In this document: positions 17,976-25,921 of the stretch, one piece after another
How the letters are laid out: each line of letters opens with the position of its first letter
Position numbering within the stretch: the first letter of the stretch is position 1
Assembly: GCF_027627575.1 (NCBI RefSeq)
Contig: NZ_CP114065.1
Span: 6,200,001 to 6,264,000 of the forward strand
Origin: Kribbella sp. CA-293567
Lineage (GTDB): Bacteria > Actinomycetota > Actinomycetes > Propionibacteriales > Kribbellaceae
Length of the DNA: 64,000 nt
Reading direction: 5' to 3'
The notes under the pieces: model-generated
The model's database searches: none
Told to the model about the DNA's origin: nothing
The model's input: the letters and a program-made list of their open reading frames with translations, nothing else
Made by a program: the position numbers and the translations under genes

Positions 17976-18946
17976 CGACCGCTACCGAGGTCACCCCCGA
18001 ACGGGCCAGGCAGGCACTGGTCGAGCTGCGCACCGAGATCGGCAAGGCCGTGGTCGGCCAGGAGACCGCCGTGACCGCGCTGGTGCTCGCCCTGCTCTGC
18101 CGCGGCCACGTCCTGCTGGAGGGCGTCCCTGGGACGGCGAAGACGCTGATGGTGCGGGCGCTGTCGATGGCGATGCGGCTGGAGACCAAGCGGGTCCAGT
18201 TCACGCCCGACCTGATGCCCGGTGACGTGACCGGATCGCTGGTGTACGACGCGAAGACCAGTGAGTTCGAGTTCCGCAAGGGCCCGGTGTTCACCAACAT
18301 CCTGCTCGCGGACGAGATCAACCGGACGCCGCCGAAGACGCAGGCCGCGCTGCTGGAGGCGATGGAGGAGCGGCAGGTCACCGTCGACGGTGAACCCCGG
18401 CTGCTGCCGAACCCCTTCGTCGTCGCCGCCACGCAGAACCCGATCGAGTACGAGGGCACCTATCCGTTGCCCGAGGCGCAACTGGACCGGTTCCTGCTCA
18501 AGGTGACGCTGGAGATTCCGCCGCGGGACGCGGAGATCGCAGTACTGGCCCGGCACGCGCAGGGGTTCGATCCGCGTGATCTTGCCGCGGCCGGGTTGCG
18601 TCCGGTGGCCGGTCCTGAGGACCTGCTGGCCGGGCAGGCCGCGGTGCGGCGGGTCGCGGTACGGGAGGACGTGCTGGCCTATGTGGTCGACCTGTGTCGT
18701 GCGACTCGGCAGTCGCCGTCGCTGCAGCTCGGGGTGTCGCCTCGTGGTGCCACTGCGCTGCTTGCTGTGTCTCGGGCATGGGCCTGGTTGTCGGGGCGCG
18801 ACTACGTGATCCCTGACGACGTGAAGGCGATGGCACGTCCTTGCCTGCGGCACCGGGTGCAGATCCGGCCGGAGGCAGAGCTGGAGGGCGTGACGGCGGA
18901 CGCAGTACTGGAGAGTGTGCTGGCCACGGTGCCAGTGCCTCGCTGA
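17972..18946 (+). CDS. MoxR family AAA+ ATPase
   Basis: MoxR ATPases are chaperone-like AAA+ proteins that act with von Willebrand-type or DUF58 partners to assemble or activate protein complexes. The 324-residue sequence has Walker A GVPGTAKT at 51-58, Walker B followed by the sensor (ILLADEINRTPPKTQAALLEAMEE), and the conserved ATQNPIEYEGTYPLPEAQLDRFL block. GTG start overlapping the DUF4350 stop; its TGA overlaps the ATG of the DUF58 gene. The substrate is unknown. Confidence 0.95.
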   Translation: MTTATEVTPERARQALVELRTEIGKAVVGQETAVTALVLALLCRGHVLLEGVPGTAKTLMVRALSMAMRLETKRVQFTPDLMPGDVTGSLVYDAKTSEFEFRKGPVFTNILLADEINRTPPKTQAALLEAMEERQVTVDGEPRLLPNPFVVAATQNPIEYEGTYPLPEAQLDRFLLKVTLEIPPRDAEIAVLARHAQGFDPRDLAAAGLRPVAGPEDLLAGQAAVRRVAVREDVLAYVVDLCRATRQSPSLQLGVSPRGATALLAVSRAWAWLSGRDYVIPDDVKAMARPCLRHRVQIRPEAELEGVTADAVLESVLATVPVPR

Positions 18947-20238
18947 TGGTCCTCACTGGCCGGGCCGGCGTGCTTGCCGGGCTGGGAGTCGTCTTCGTCG
19001 CCGTAGTGATGCCGCGGTGGGCCGGAGTCGGCGTAGTGGTCGCTGTGGTTCTGCTGGTGTGCCTGGTCGACCTGCTGCTGGCAGGGTCGCCACGGCGGCT
19101 GCAGCTCAGCCGGGAAGGCGACACTGCGGTGCGGTTGGGCCAGCAAGCTGTGGTGACGTTGCTGGTGGCCAATCCCGGGCGTCGGGTCAAGGGGCTGTTG
19201 CGAGATGCGTGGCCGCCGTCTGCCGGCGTACAGGATGGGCCGCACAAGCTTGACCTGCCCAACGGCGAGCGACGGCGGCTGACAACTCGGCTGGTGCCCA
19301 CCAGGCGCGGGGATCGGCATGCTGACCGGGTGACGGTGCGGTCGATCGGGCCGCTCGGGTTCGCTGGGCGGCAGGGGTCGCACAAGGTGCCGTGGACCGT
19401 GCGGGCGCTACCGCCGTTCAACAGCCGCAAGCACCTACCCTCGCGGCTTGCTCGGCTGCGCGAGCTCGATGGCCGAACCGCCTTGCTGGTAAGGGGTCAG
19501 GGCACCGAGTTCGACTCACTGCGGGACTACGTGCCGGGCGACGACGTCCGGAGCATCGACTGGCGTGCGACTGCCCGCCGCGACAGCGTCGTACTGCGTA
19601 CTTGGCGTCCCGAGCGTGACCGCCAGGTGGCCATCGTGATCGACTCCGGCCGGATGTCGGCCGGACGGGTCGGGGACGCCCCACGACTGGACCATGCCAT
19701 GGACGCCGCGCTGCTGCTGGCCGCGCTGGCGACCCGCGCCGGCGACCGGGTCTCCTTGCTGGCTTGCGATTCCGAGGTCCGCGCGGACGTCCGCCGCCCG
19801 GCACCGCAGGACGTGCTGCCGTCGTTCGTCAACGCCTTGGCCAACGTGGACGCCCAACTCGTCCAAACAGACTTCCGCGTGGTCGTCTCCCAGGTGCTCG
19901 AACGCCTCGGCCAACGCTCGCTGGTCGTCATCCTGACCGGCCTGGACCCAGCGGTGATCGAGGAGTCCCTACTGCCCGTCATCGGCCCGCTCCTCCGCCG
20001 CCACGTCGTAGTACTGGCCTCTGTCGCCGACCCTCGCCTGACAGAACTGGAGACGATGCGCTCCGACATGATCGAGATCTACGGCGCCGCCTCCGCCGCC
20101 CGCACCCGCCTCGACCGCGAACGCGTCACCGCCGTCCTCACCCGGGCCGGCGCCACCGTGGTCGACGAGAACCCCGAACAGATCGCCCCGGCGCTGGCCG
20201 ACACCTACCTGGCCCTCAAAAAGGCCGGACGGCTCTAG
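18946..20238 (+). CDS. DUF58 domain protein
   Basis: A 430-residue partner of MoxR. Two hydrophobic helices lie near the N terminus (residues 8-42), followed by a beta-rich region and the DUF58 signature LRDYVPGDDVRSIDWRATAR, then a von Willebrand A-like fold (VAIVIDSGRMS, with later LVVILTGLD). The ATG at 18946 overlaps the moxR stop (TGATG), making it translationally coupled. A longer open frame starting 105 nt upstream is overlap with moxR and is not used. Its stop codon shares a CTAG palindrome with the stop of the convergent MOSC gene. Confidence 0.9.
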   Translation: MVLTGRAGVLAGLGVVFVAVVMPRWAGVGVVVAVVLLVCLVDLLLAGSPRRLQLSREGDTAVRLGQQAVVTLLVANPGRRVKGLLRDAWPPSAGVQDGPHKLDLPNGERRRLTTRLVPTRRGDRHADRVTVRSIGPLGFAGRQGSHKVPWTVRALPPFNSRKHLPSRLARLRELDGRTALLVRGQGTEFDSLRDYVPGDDVRSIDWRATARRDSVVLRTWRPERDRQVAIVIDSGRMSAGRVGDAPRLDHAMDAALLLAALATRAGDRVSLLACDSEVRADVRRPAPQDVLPSFVNALANVDAQLVQTDFRVVVSQVLERLGQRSLVVILTGLDPAVIEESLLPVIGPLLRRHVVVLASVADPRLTELETMRSDMIEIYGAASAARTRLDRERVTAVLTRAGATVVDENPEQIAPALADTYLALKKAGRL

Positions 20239-20771
20239 ACCAGGTCGAGCGGTTCGTGGGGGGCGGGCGGGAGGGTGATCGTCAGTTGATCGCCGGGCCG
20301 GACCGTTCCTCCGACCGTGACCACGCTCATGATTCCGGCTCTGCGGACGATCGAGCCGTCCTCCGTCTTGGTCAGGACCTGTTTGAGCAGGCCCTTTCGG
20401 AGTTTGTTGATCTGGCTACAGGGGTCCCGTAGTCCGGTCACTGTGAGGATCGCGGTGTCGCCGAGGTGGAGCGTGGTCCCGACCGGGAGTTCGAACAGGT
20501 CGAGGCCCGCGGTGACGATGTTCTCGCCCAGTTCGCCGGGCGCCACGTCGTACCCGTTGACCGCCAACTCGTCCAGCATCTCCAGCGGGATCAGGTGGAC
20601 CTGCCGGAGGTTCGGGGCCGTCCGGTTCCTCCGCTGCAGATGAAGATGCTGCACGGTCGCGCCCGCGTGCGCGTCGCCCTCCACCCCGAAGCCCTCGATC
20701 AACTCGATCTCGCCGGCCGGCGACTTGCTGAATCGATGCCTGTCGTCGCGATGGACGCGGTGGACTCTCAC
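20235..20771 (-). CDS. MOSC domain protein
   Basis: MOSC domains occur in molybdenum cofactor sulfurases and YiiM-like proteins and bind a sulfur or molybdopterin via a conserved cysteine. The 178-residue product is a stand-alone MOSC domain with GEIELIEGFGVEGDAHAG, GELGENIVTAGLDL and the cysteine loop GLRDPCSQI (Cys near residue 117). YiiM-type proteins reduce N-hydroxylated compounds with partner redox proteins; that function is inferred only. The gene is alone, and a strong palindrome lies 13 nt upstream of its start. Confidence 0.88.
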   Translation of the reverse strand: MRVHRVHRDDRHRFSKSPAGEIELIEGFGVEGDAHAGATVQHLHLQRRNRTAPNLRQVHLIPLEMLDELAVNGYDVAPGELGENIVTAGLDLFELPVGTTLHLGDTAILTVTGLRDPCSQINKLRKGLLKQVLTKTEDGSIVRRAGIMSVVTVGGTVRPGDQLTITLPPAPHEPLDLV

Positions 20772-20784
20772 TCCGGCAGATTAG

Positions 20785-20799
20785 TGGAACCAGGTTCCA
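20785..20799. promoter_or_regulatory. 15-bp palindrome upstream of MOSC gene
   Basis: TGGAACC-A-GGTTCCA is a perfect 7-bp inverted repeat around one base, located 13 nt before the MOSC start. Size and symmetry fit an operator for a dimeric repressor. No cognate regulator gene is adjacent. Confidence 0.45.
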
Positions 20800-20830
20800 T
20801 AAAATCCCATCGGGGGATCTGTTGGTTCGG

Positions 20831-20842
20831 TAAACGTTTGCC
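20831..20842 (+). promoter_or_regulatory. LacI-family-like operator
   Basis: TAAACGTTTGCC contains the perfect AAACGTTT core with the central CG that marks LacI/GalR-family operators. It lies about 60 nt before the start of the secreted jelly-roll-like protein. Such sites usually couple carbohydrate enzymes to sugar-responsive repressors, which fits the secreted product downstream. Confidence 0.4.
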
Positions 20843-20901
20843 CTATGGTGAGCGAGCGTACGCGGACAGTTAACGCCCCGAACTATCCGATGAGGTGCCC
20901 G

Positions 20902-21516
20902 ATGAAACCACAGTCCCGTAAGAAGGGTTTTCGCGCGCTCGGCGCGGTGGCCGCTCTGGCCGCCGTCCTGACCTTCGCCGCCCCCACCGCTTCCGCCGAG
21001 GTCGAGCCTGGTGGCTGGATCTCCTACTCCCCGTCCTTCACCGAACAGGAACGCGGGTGCGGCCAGATCAGCGGCCTGACCTTCCAGCTGACCTGCTCGA
21101 CCGCCAGCGGTGACCAGCGCGCCGAGCGCCGGTACGCCACCTACACCAGCGGTTCCCGTCAGTTCGAGGGGTACTTCCGGATCACCTCGATGACCGGCAC
21201 CCGGATCAGCCTGAAACAGACCTTCAACGAGAGCCAGTCCGGCCCGTTCTTCATGCTGGCGGTGGAGAACGGCGGCCGGCTCTACCGGGTCGGCGCCGGC
21301 ACTGTCGCCAACGGCGCGACGGTCGGTACGACGGTCCGGGTCAACACCGTGCACGTCGTCGGCAGCGCGCACCGGACCTACATCAACGGCTCGCTCAAGC
21401 TGAGCATCTCGAGCCCGGGCGGCAGCTTCTACGACAAGTTCGGCTCCTACCGGACCGACAGCGGCAGAGGTCCGGCCACGGTCCAGTGGAGCGGCGTCAA
21501 CTTCTGGCGGAAGTAG
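20902..21516 (+). CDS. Secreted jelly-roll-like protein, possible polysaccharide lyase
   Basis: A 204-residue exported protein. The signal peptide covers about residues 1-32 (RALGAVAALAAVLTFAAPTASA). The mature part is beta-rich with two early cysteines (GCGQISGLTFQLTC), the segment RRYATYTSGSRQFEGYFRI, and a C-terminal TVQWSGVNFWRK. This pattern resembles concanavalin/jelly-roll polysaccharide lyases such as glucuronan lyases, but I cannot confirm the family. Start 20902 is chosen for the GAGG ribosome site about 8 nt upstream and because the basic signal-peptide head starts there. It is followed after 6 nt by a lipoprotein gene. Confidence 0.65.
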   Translation: MKPQSRKKGFRALGAVAALAAVLTFAAPTASAEVEPGGWISYSPSFTEQERGCGQISGLTFQLTCSTASGDQRAERRYATYTSGSRQFEGYFRITSMTGTRISLKQTFNESQSGPFFMLAVENGGRLYRVGAGTVANGATVGTTVRVNTVHVVGSAHRTYINGSLKLSISSPGGSFYDKFGSYRTDSGRGPATVQWSGVNFWRK

Positions 21517-21522
21517 GTTCCG

Positions 21523-22188
21523 TTGATTCGCATCGCCACCGCGGCGACGTTGCTGGCCGTGCTGACCGGCTGCGCTTCAAGCGCGACCGATCAGCCGGCC
21601 GGCTCGCCCGCCTCGCAATCGGCCGGCCTCCGGCTCATCGCGACCCTCGACTCGCCGACCGACGTCACGCTGTCGTGGTCCGGCGCACCGGCCGACGCCA
21701 CCAGCACGGTCGTCGAGTTCGCGACCGAACCCGAAGGCCGCTACACGATCCTCGACTTCGTCGACGCGGATCGACTGACCTTCGAGCACCCGGACCTGAT
21801 GCCGAAGACCCCGTTCTACTACCGGGTCACCCCGGTGCTCGGGCCGGCCTCCGCGGCACTGGAGGTCAAGTTGCCTGCAGCAACAATCTTCCGTACGGCG
21901 AGCGAGAACCCGGCCGCCGGCTCGCCCACGGAGGTGGCCGCCAAGTCGGTCGGCAAGGACGGTGTCCGCCTCACCTGGAAGGACAACTCCTCCGACGAGG
22001 ACGGCTATCTCCTGGAGATCAGGCCGCGCGGCAGTACGCAGTACCGGGTGGCCGGCTTCGTCGACCCCGACTCGACCTTCACGGAGCTGACCACCCTTCC
22101 CGGCGAACGCGACGCGTCGTACCGGATCCGCGCCTTCCACCGGGGTCCGAGCTCCAACCTCGCTCACCAGACCACCGGTACGGACTGA
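21523..22188 (+). CDS. Fibronectin type III-like lipoprotein
   Basis: A 221-residue predicted lipoprotein starting at TTG. The signal peptide ends in the lipobox LTGC with acylated Cys17. The mature protein contains two Ig/Fn3-like repeats, each with the pattern of a Trp or Lys near the strand (VTLSWSGAP; VRLTWKDNSSDEDGYLLEIRP) and a closing Tyr-rich strand (YYRVTPVL; SYRIRAFH). Fn3 domains mediate binding to carbohydrate or protein, so it may assist the secreted protein encoded 6 nt upstream. No catalytic domain is present. It ends 7 nt from a convergent membrane protein. Confidence 0.75.
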   Translation: MIRIATAATLLAVLTGCASSATDQPAGSPASQSAGLRLIATLDSPTDVTLSWSGAPADATSTVVEFATEPEGRYTILDFVDADRLTFEHPDLMPKTPFYYRVTPVLGPASAALEVKLPAATIFRTASENPAAGSPTEVAAKSVGKDGVRLTWKDNSSDEDGYLLEIRPRGSTQYRVAGFVDPDSTFTELTTLPGERDASYRIRAFHRGPSSNLAHQTTGTD

Positions 22189-22195
22189 CGGCCGG

Positions 22196-22954
22196 CTACT
22201 TCTTGGCGTTGCGGGACCAGACGAAGCAGTAGACGCCGAAGCAGGCGATGCCCAGCGCCATCAAGGTCAGCAGGACCGAGCCGAAGGGCTGCTCCTTGAG
22301 CGTGCGGAGGGCGGTGTCGAGACCGCCGGTCTTCTCCGGGTCGTAGTTGATGGCGGCCACCGCGAACAGGCCACCGACGACCAGGAACGCGACCCCCTTG
22401 GCGGCGTACCCGAGCCGGCCCAGCAGGATGGTGGAGTCCGAGACACCACCGGTCAGGTCCTCGGTGAACTTCTTGGTGTACGACTTGTAGAGCTGGCGGA
22501 TTCCGACGCCGATGATCACCAGGCCGACCACCACGATCAGGATCCGGCCCGGGCCGGACTCCATCAACTTCGCGGTCATCCCCTTCTGCTGCCCGCCCCC
22601 GGAGCCCATCGCGACTCTGGCCGCGCTGATGGACAACGCGAGGTAGATGACCGCGCGGCCTGCCGACGACACCTTCTTCTCGGTGTCGAGGTGACCGTAG
22701 GCGAGTTCGAGCGCCTTCCAGATCACCAGCGCGAACATCCCGATCGCGACCACCCACAGCAGGAAGCCACCGAAGGGCTTGCTCGCCAGCTCCTGCAGGG
22801 CACCCTGCTGATCGGCTTGCTCCGAGGACTTCCCCCAGGCGAGTTGCAGGGCGATCCAGGCGATCAACAGGTGGACAACGCCGTACGCGATCAGGCCGAC
22901 GGTGATCGCTACGGAGTACAAGCGGCTGTTCTGGGCTTTCTGGGCGGTCCTCAT
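22196..22954 (-). CDS. DUF1206 membrane protein
   Basis: A 252-residue integral membrane protein with six hydrophobic segments arranged as three related two-helix units. Each unit begins with a GR/GY-type turn (TVGLIAYGVVHLLIAWIAL; SAGRAVIYLALSISAARVA; RLGYAAKGVAFLVVGGLFA) and contains a KPFGG or QPFGS element (residues about 58 and 214). This is the DUF1206 repeat architecture. Function unknown. It is 30 nt downstream of the SpoIIM-like gene's start-side neighbour on the opposite orientation of the RDD gene and may be expressed with the SpoIIM-like gene. Confidence 0.85.
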   Translation of the reverse strand: MRTAQKAQNSRLYSVAITVGLIAYGVVHLLIAWIALQLAWGKSSEQADQQGALQELASKPFGGFLLWVVAIGMFALVIWKALELAYGHLDTEKKVSSAGRAVIYLALSISAARVAMGSGGGQQKGMTAKLMESGPGRILIVVVGLVIIGVGIRQLYKSYTKKFTEDLTGGVSDSTILLGRLGYAAKGVAFLVVGGLFAVAAINYDPEKTGGLDTALRTLKEQPFGSVLLTLMALGIACFGVYCFVWSRNAKK

Positions 22955-22984
22955 AGGAAACTACGTACCCAGGCGGAAACGCTG

Positions 22985-23983
22985 TCAGGCCGAGATCGGC
23001 GCGCTCGCCTCGCGGTCGGCTTCCTCGACATCGCCGTACTCGCCGGACTTGAACGCTCTGCGACCGAGTGTCCACACATAGCCGAAAAAGGCGAGCTCTG
23101 CCAGTACGCCGATGCCGACCCGGACCGAGGTCGGCAACGGCGACGGCGTCACGAACGCCTCGATCAGACCGGTGATCAACAGGATCACGCCGAGCCCGAT
23201 CGCCATCCCGACGGTGGCGCGACCCGTTCGGGCGAGCGCCTGCATCCTGGTGCGTGGCCCGGGCGCGATCCAGGACCAGCCGAGCCGCAGCCCGGCGGCC
23301 GACGCGACGAAGACCGCGGTCAGCTCCAGCAGGCCGTGCGGGGTGATCAGGCCGAAGAACACGTCGGCCCGGTCGTTGCTGATCATGATGCCGGCCATCA
23401 CGCCGAGGTTCATCGAGTTGTCCCACAGCACGAACACCACGGGCACCAGCAGGACGCCGATGGCCAGTACCGCGGCCGAGATCGTCGCGTTGTTGATCCA
23501 GACCCGCAGAGCGAAGTCCTGCGCCGGATTCTCGGAGTAGTAGTTGGCGAAGTCCTTGTCGACCAACTGCTGGATCTGCGCCGGGGTGGTGACCGAGTCG
23601 AGCACCTCCGGATGCGCGATGATCCGCCAGGCCATCCAGGCGGCCACCAGATAGAACAGCAGGCCGATACTGAGCCACCAGCGGCGTGACGCGTACAGGG
23701 CGGCGGGAAAGCTGACCAGGAAGTACCGGGAGATGTCACGCCAGACAGGCGCCTGTGCACCCGTCACCGCACCTCTCGCGTCGGCGATGAGTCCGGAGAG
23801 CCTTCCGATGGTGACGGGGTCGGCGCCACTGGCCCGGAGCGCCGACAGATGCGTCCCGACGCGTTGATAGAGCGACACCAGCTCATCGGCCTCAGCACCG
23901 GTCAGCCGCCGCTGCCACCGAGTCAGAGCGGCCAGCCGATCCCACTGCGGCTGATGCACGGACACGAACGCCTCGACGTCCAT
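22985..23983 (-). CDS. SpoIIM-like (stage II sporulation M family) membrane protein
   Basis: A 332-residue protein with a soluble N-terminal helical region of about 100 residues (MDVEAFVSVHQPQWDRLAAL) and five membrane segments downstream. Family features include the NNATISAAVLAIGVLLVPV stretch and the TPHGLLELTAVFVASAAGLRLG block. In Bacillus SpoIIM is part of the DMP peptidoglycan-degrading complex. In actinobacteria related genes sit next to RDD and MoxR/DUF58 genes and the role is unknown. Start 23983 is preferred because of the GGGAGG ribosome site; an upstream start at 24022 is open. Divergent from the RDD gene. Confidence 0.85.
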   Translation of the reverse strand: MDVEAFVSVHQPQWDRLAALTRWQRRLTGAEADELVSLYQRVGTHLSALRASGADPVTIGRLSGLIADARGAVTGAQAPVWRDISRYFLVSFPAALYASRRWWLSIGLLFYLVAAWMAWRIIAHPEVLDSVTTPAQIQQLVDKDFANYYSENPAQDFALRVWINNATISAAVLAIGVLLVPVVFVLWDNSMNLGVMAGIMISNDRADVFFGLITPHGLLELTAVFVASAAGLRLGWSWIAPGPRTRMQALARTGRATVGMAIGLGVILLITGLIEAFVTPSPLPTSVRVGIGVLAELAFFGYVWTLGRRAFKSGEYGDVEEADREASAPISA

Positions 23984-24065
23984 CAGCCCTCCCTGCGCTC
24001 GACTGGCTCTCCCCTGCGTCACACTAGCTGTCCGGGGTGTCTGGAACGGCTAGGGAGGGGGCGCT

Positions 24066-25088
24066 GTGTCTCAGCTGGTCACGGGGGAAGCGGTTGTCCT
24101 CCAGGTGCGGATCGCGCGGATGCCGACCCGGGCGCTGGCCTGTGCGATCGACTTCTTCATCCAGGTGATCGTGCTGCTGGTACTGCTCGGCGCCCTGCTG
24201 CAGTTCCTGATCACCGATGCCAGTCCGGCGCTGGGTTTCGCGCTGGTGTTCATCGTCGTCCTGCTGGTGCTGGTCGGCTACAAGGTCGTGATGGAGACGC
24301 TGACCCGGGGCAAGACGCTCGGCAAGCTGATGCTCGGGCTCAAGGTGGTCCGCGACGACGGCAGCTCGATCCGGTTCCGCCATGCGCTCGTCCGCGCGCT
24401 GCTGTGGTTGTTCGTGGACTTCGCGCCGTGGTTCGCGGCCAGCCCGGGGATCGTGGCGAGTCTGATGAACAAGCAGGGCAAGCGGATCGGTGACATGGTC
24501 GCGGGCACGGTGGTGATCCGCGAGCGGCACCAGCCGATGGCCTCGCCGCCGCTGTTCGTTCCCGGCCATCTGGTCCAGTGGGCTCAGTCGCTGGAGCTGT
24601 CGCGTCTGTCGGACGATCTGGCCAACACCTGCCGCGAGTACTTGGCGCGCTACCTGGAGCTCGAGCCGGATGCCCGGGTCGCTCTCGGCGACGCCCTCGC
24701 CTTCCGGGTCGGCCAAGTGACCGCGCCGGCTCCTCCAGCGACGATCATCGCTCCTGCGTTCCTCTCCGCAGTACTGGCCGAACGCCGCCGCCGCGAGCTG
24801 ACCCGCCTGGCCACGGCGAGGGCGACCTACACGGCGAACACAGGACCATTCGGTCCCGCGGTGACCCCGTACGCCGTACCAGTCGGCCCACCCAACCCGT
24901 ACGCCGTACCCGCCGGCCCTTTCGCCCCGCCCAGCCCGTACAGCGCACAACCCGCGCCCTACAACCCCGCCGCTCCCCCTCCAGGCCGGCCCTTCCCCAC
25001 ACCTCCCCCGCAACCCACGCCAGAGACCACCAAGATCAACCCGCAAGGCTGGCACGCCCCCGGCAGCGAACCCGACAAGTGGACCTGA
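24066..25088 (+). CDS. RDD family membrane protein
   Basis: A 340-residue membrane protein whose first 160 residues carry the RDD domain. Its three conserved positions are Arg in MPTRALACAIDFF, Asp of the same helix, and Asp in KRIGDMVAGT. Three hydrophobic helices are visible (about 28-48, 52-75 and 110-125). A cytoplasmic helical region and a proline/alanine/tyrosine-rich tail (about 255-340, with repeated YAVP and PFAPPSPY) complete it. GTG start with GGGAGGGGG about 6 nt upstream. RDD proteins include putative ion or compatible solute exchangers; pairing with a SpoIIM-like protein is a recurring actinobacterial arrangement. Confidence 0.85.
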   Translation: MSQLVTGEAVVLQVRIARMPTRALACAIDFFIQVIVLLVLLGALLQFLITDASPALGFALVFIVVLLVLVGYKVVMETLTRGKTLGKLMLGLKVVRDDGSSIRFRHALVRALLWLFVDFAPWFAASPGIVASLMNKQGKRIGDMVAGTVVIRERHQPMASPPLFVPGHLVQWAQSLELSRLSDDLANTCREYLARYLELEPDARVALGDALAFRVGQVTAPAPPATIIAPAFLSAVLAERRRRELTRLATARATYTANTGPFGPAVTPYAVPVGPPNPYAVPAGPFAPPSPYSAQPAPYNPAAPPPGRPFPTPPPQPTPETTKINPQGWHAPGSEPDKWT

Positions 25089-25107
25089 CCCAGCTACTCT
25101 TGCGACC

Positions 25108-25863
25108 ATGTCGCATCAAGTGGATTGGGCCGGCTGGCTGCAGCGCTGGGACGAGCAACAGGCGGGCTACCTGCCCGACCGGGAGGAGCAGTTCCAGCTG
25201 ATGCTGGAGATCGTCGAACGCCTCGCCGGCCCACCGGCCCGCTTCGTCGATCTGGCTTGCGGCCCCGGCTCCATCTCCGCCCGCGCCACCCGCCGCTTTC
25301 CCCAGACCGAGATCACCGGGCTGGATCTCGACCCGTTCCTGCTGGAGATCGCCCGGCAGACGACGGCGTCCGCGCAGGTCCGCTTCGCCGAAGCCGACCT
25401 GCGCACACCGGGCTGGGACGCCGTACTGGGCGACGGCCAGGTCGACGCCGTCTGCTCGGCGACCGCCCTGCACTGGCTGGACCCGGCCGATCTCGAAGCG
25501 GTCGCCCAGACCCTCGGCCGCCGGATCCGGCCGGGTGGTGTCTTCCTCAACGCCGACACGATGCGCCTCGGCCCCGACGAGGTCCCGCGCCTGGACGCCC
25601 TGACCGTCGAGCTGCGCGACGAGATCTGGGCGTCCTCGCACGCCGGAGGGGTCGAGGACTGGCAGACCTGGTGGGACGCCGCCGCCGCGGAGCCCGCCTT
25701 CGCCGAGCTGCTGGCCGAGCGTGAGCAGCGTTTCGCCAACCGCTGGAGAGGTCGCGAGATCACCCTGACCGACGCGGTCCAGTCCTTCCGCAAGGCCGGC
25801 TTCACCGAGGTCGCGGTGCTCGGCCAGGTCGCCGACAAGCACCTCTTCGCCGCCATCCGCTGA
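25108..25863 (+). CDS. Class I SAM-dependent methyltransferase
   Basis: A 251-residue Rossmann-fold methyltransferase. Motif I is VDLACGPGSIS at residues 47-57, followed by the acidic end of beta2 (ITGLDLDPFLLEIAR), the motif II/III region with ADLRTPGWDAVL, and AVCSATALHWLDPADLEAVAQTLGRRIRPGGVFLNAD typical of the Methyltransf_11/25 group. Substrate unknown. Neighbouring ahcY removes the S-adenosylhomocysteine product of methyltransferases, though the genes are convergent and separated by a terminator. Confidence 0.85.
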   Translation: MSHQVDWAGWLQRWDEQQAGYLPDREEQFQLMLEIVERLAGPPARFVDLACGPGSISARATRRFPQTEITGLDLDPFLLEIARQTTASAQVRFAEADLRTPGWDAVLGDGQVDAVCSATALHWLDPADLEAVAQTLGRRIRPGGVFLNADTMRLGPDEVPRLDALTVELRDEIWASSHAGGVEDWQTWWDAAAAEPAFAELLAEREQRFANRWRGREITLTDAVQSFRKAGFTEVAVLGQVADKHLFAAIR

Positions 25864-25874
25864 CCCCGGCAACG

Positions 25875-25916
25875 CCGAAGGGCGCCGTACCGGAGACCGG
25901 TACGACGCCCTTCGGA
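25875..25916. terminator. Bidirectional terminator hairpin
   Basis: A near-perfect long stem (CCGAAGGGCG, GTACCGG paired with CCGGTAC, CGCCCTTCGG) with a 3-nt AGA loop lies between the convergent methyltransferase and ahcY genes. Confidence 0.75.
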
Positions 25917-25921
25917 TCAGC

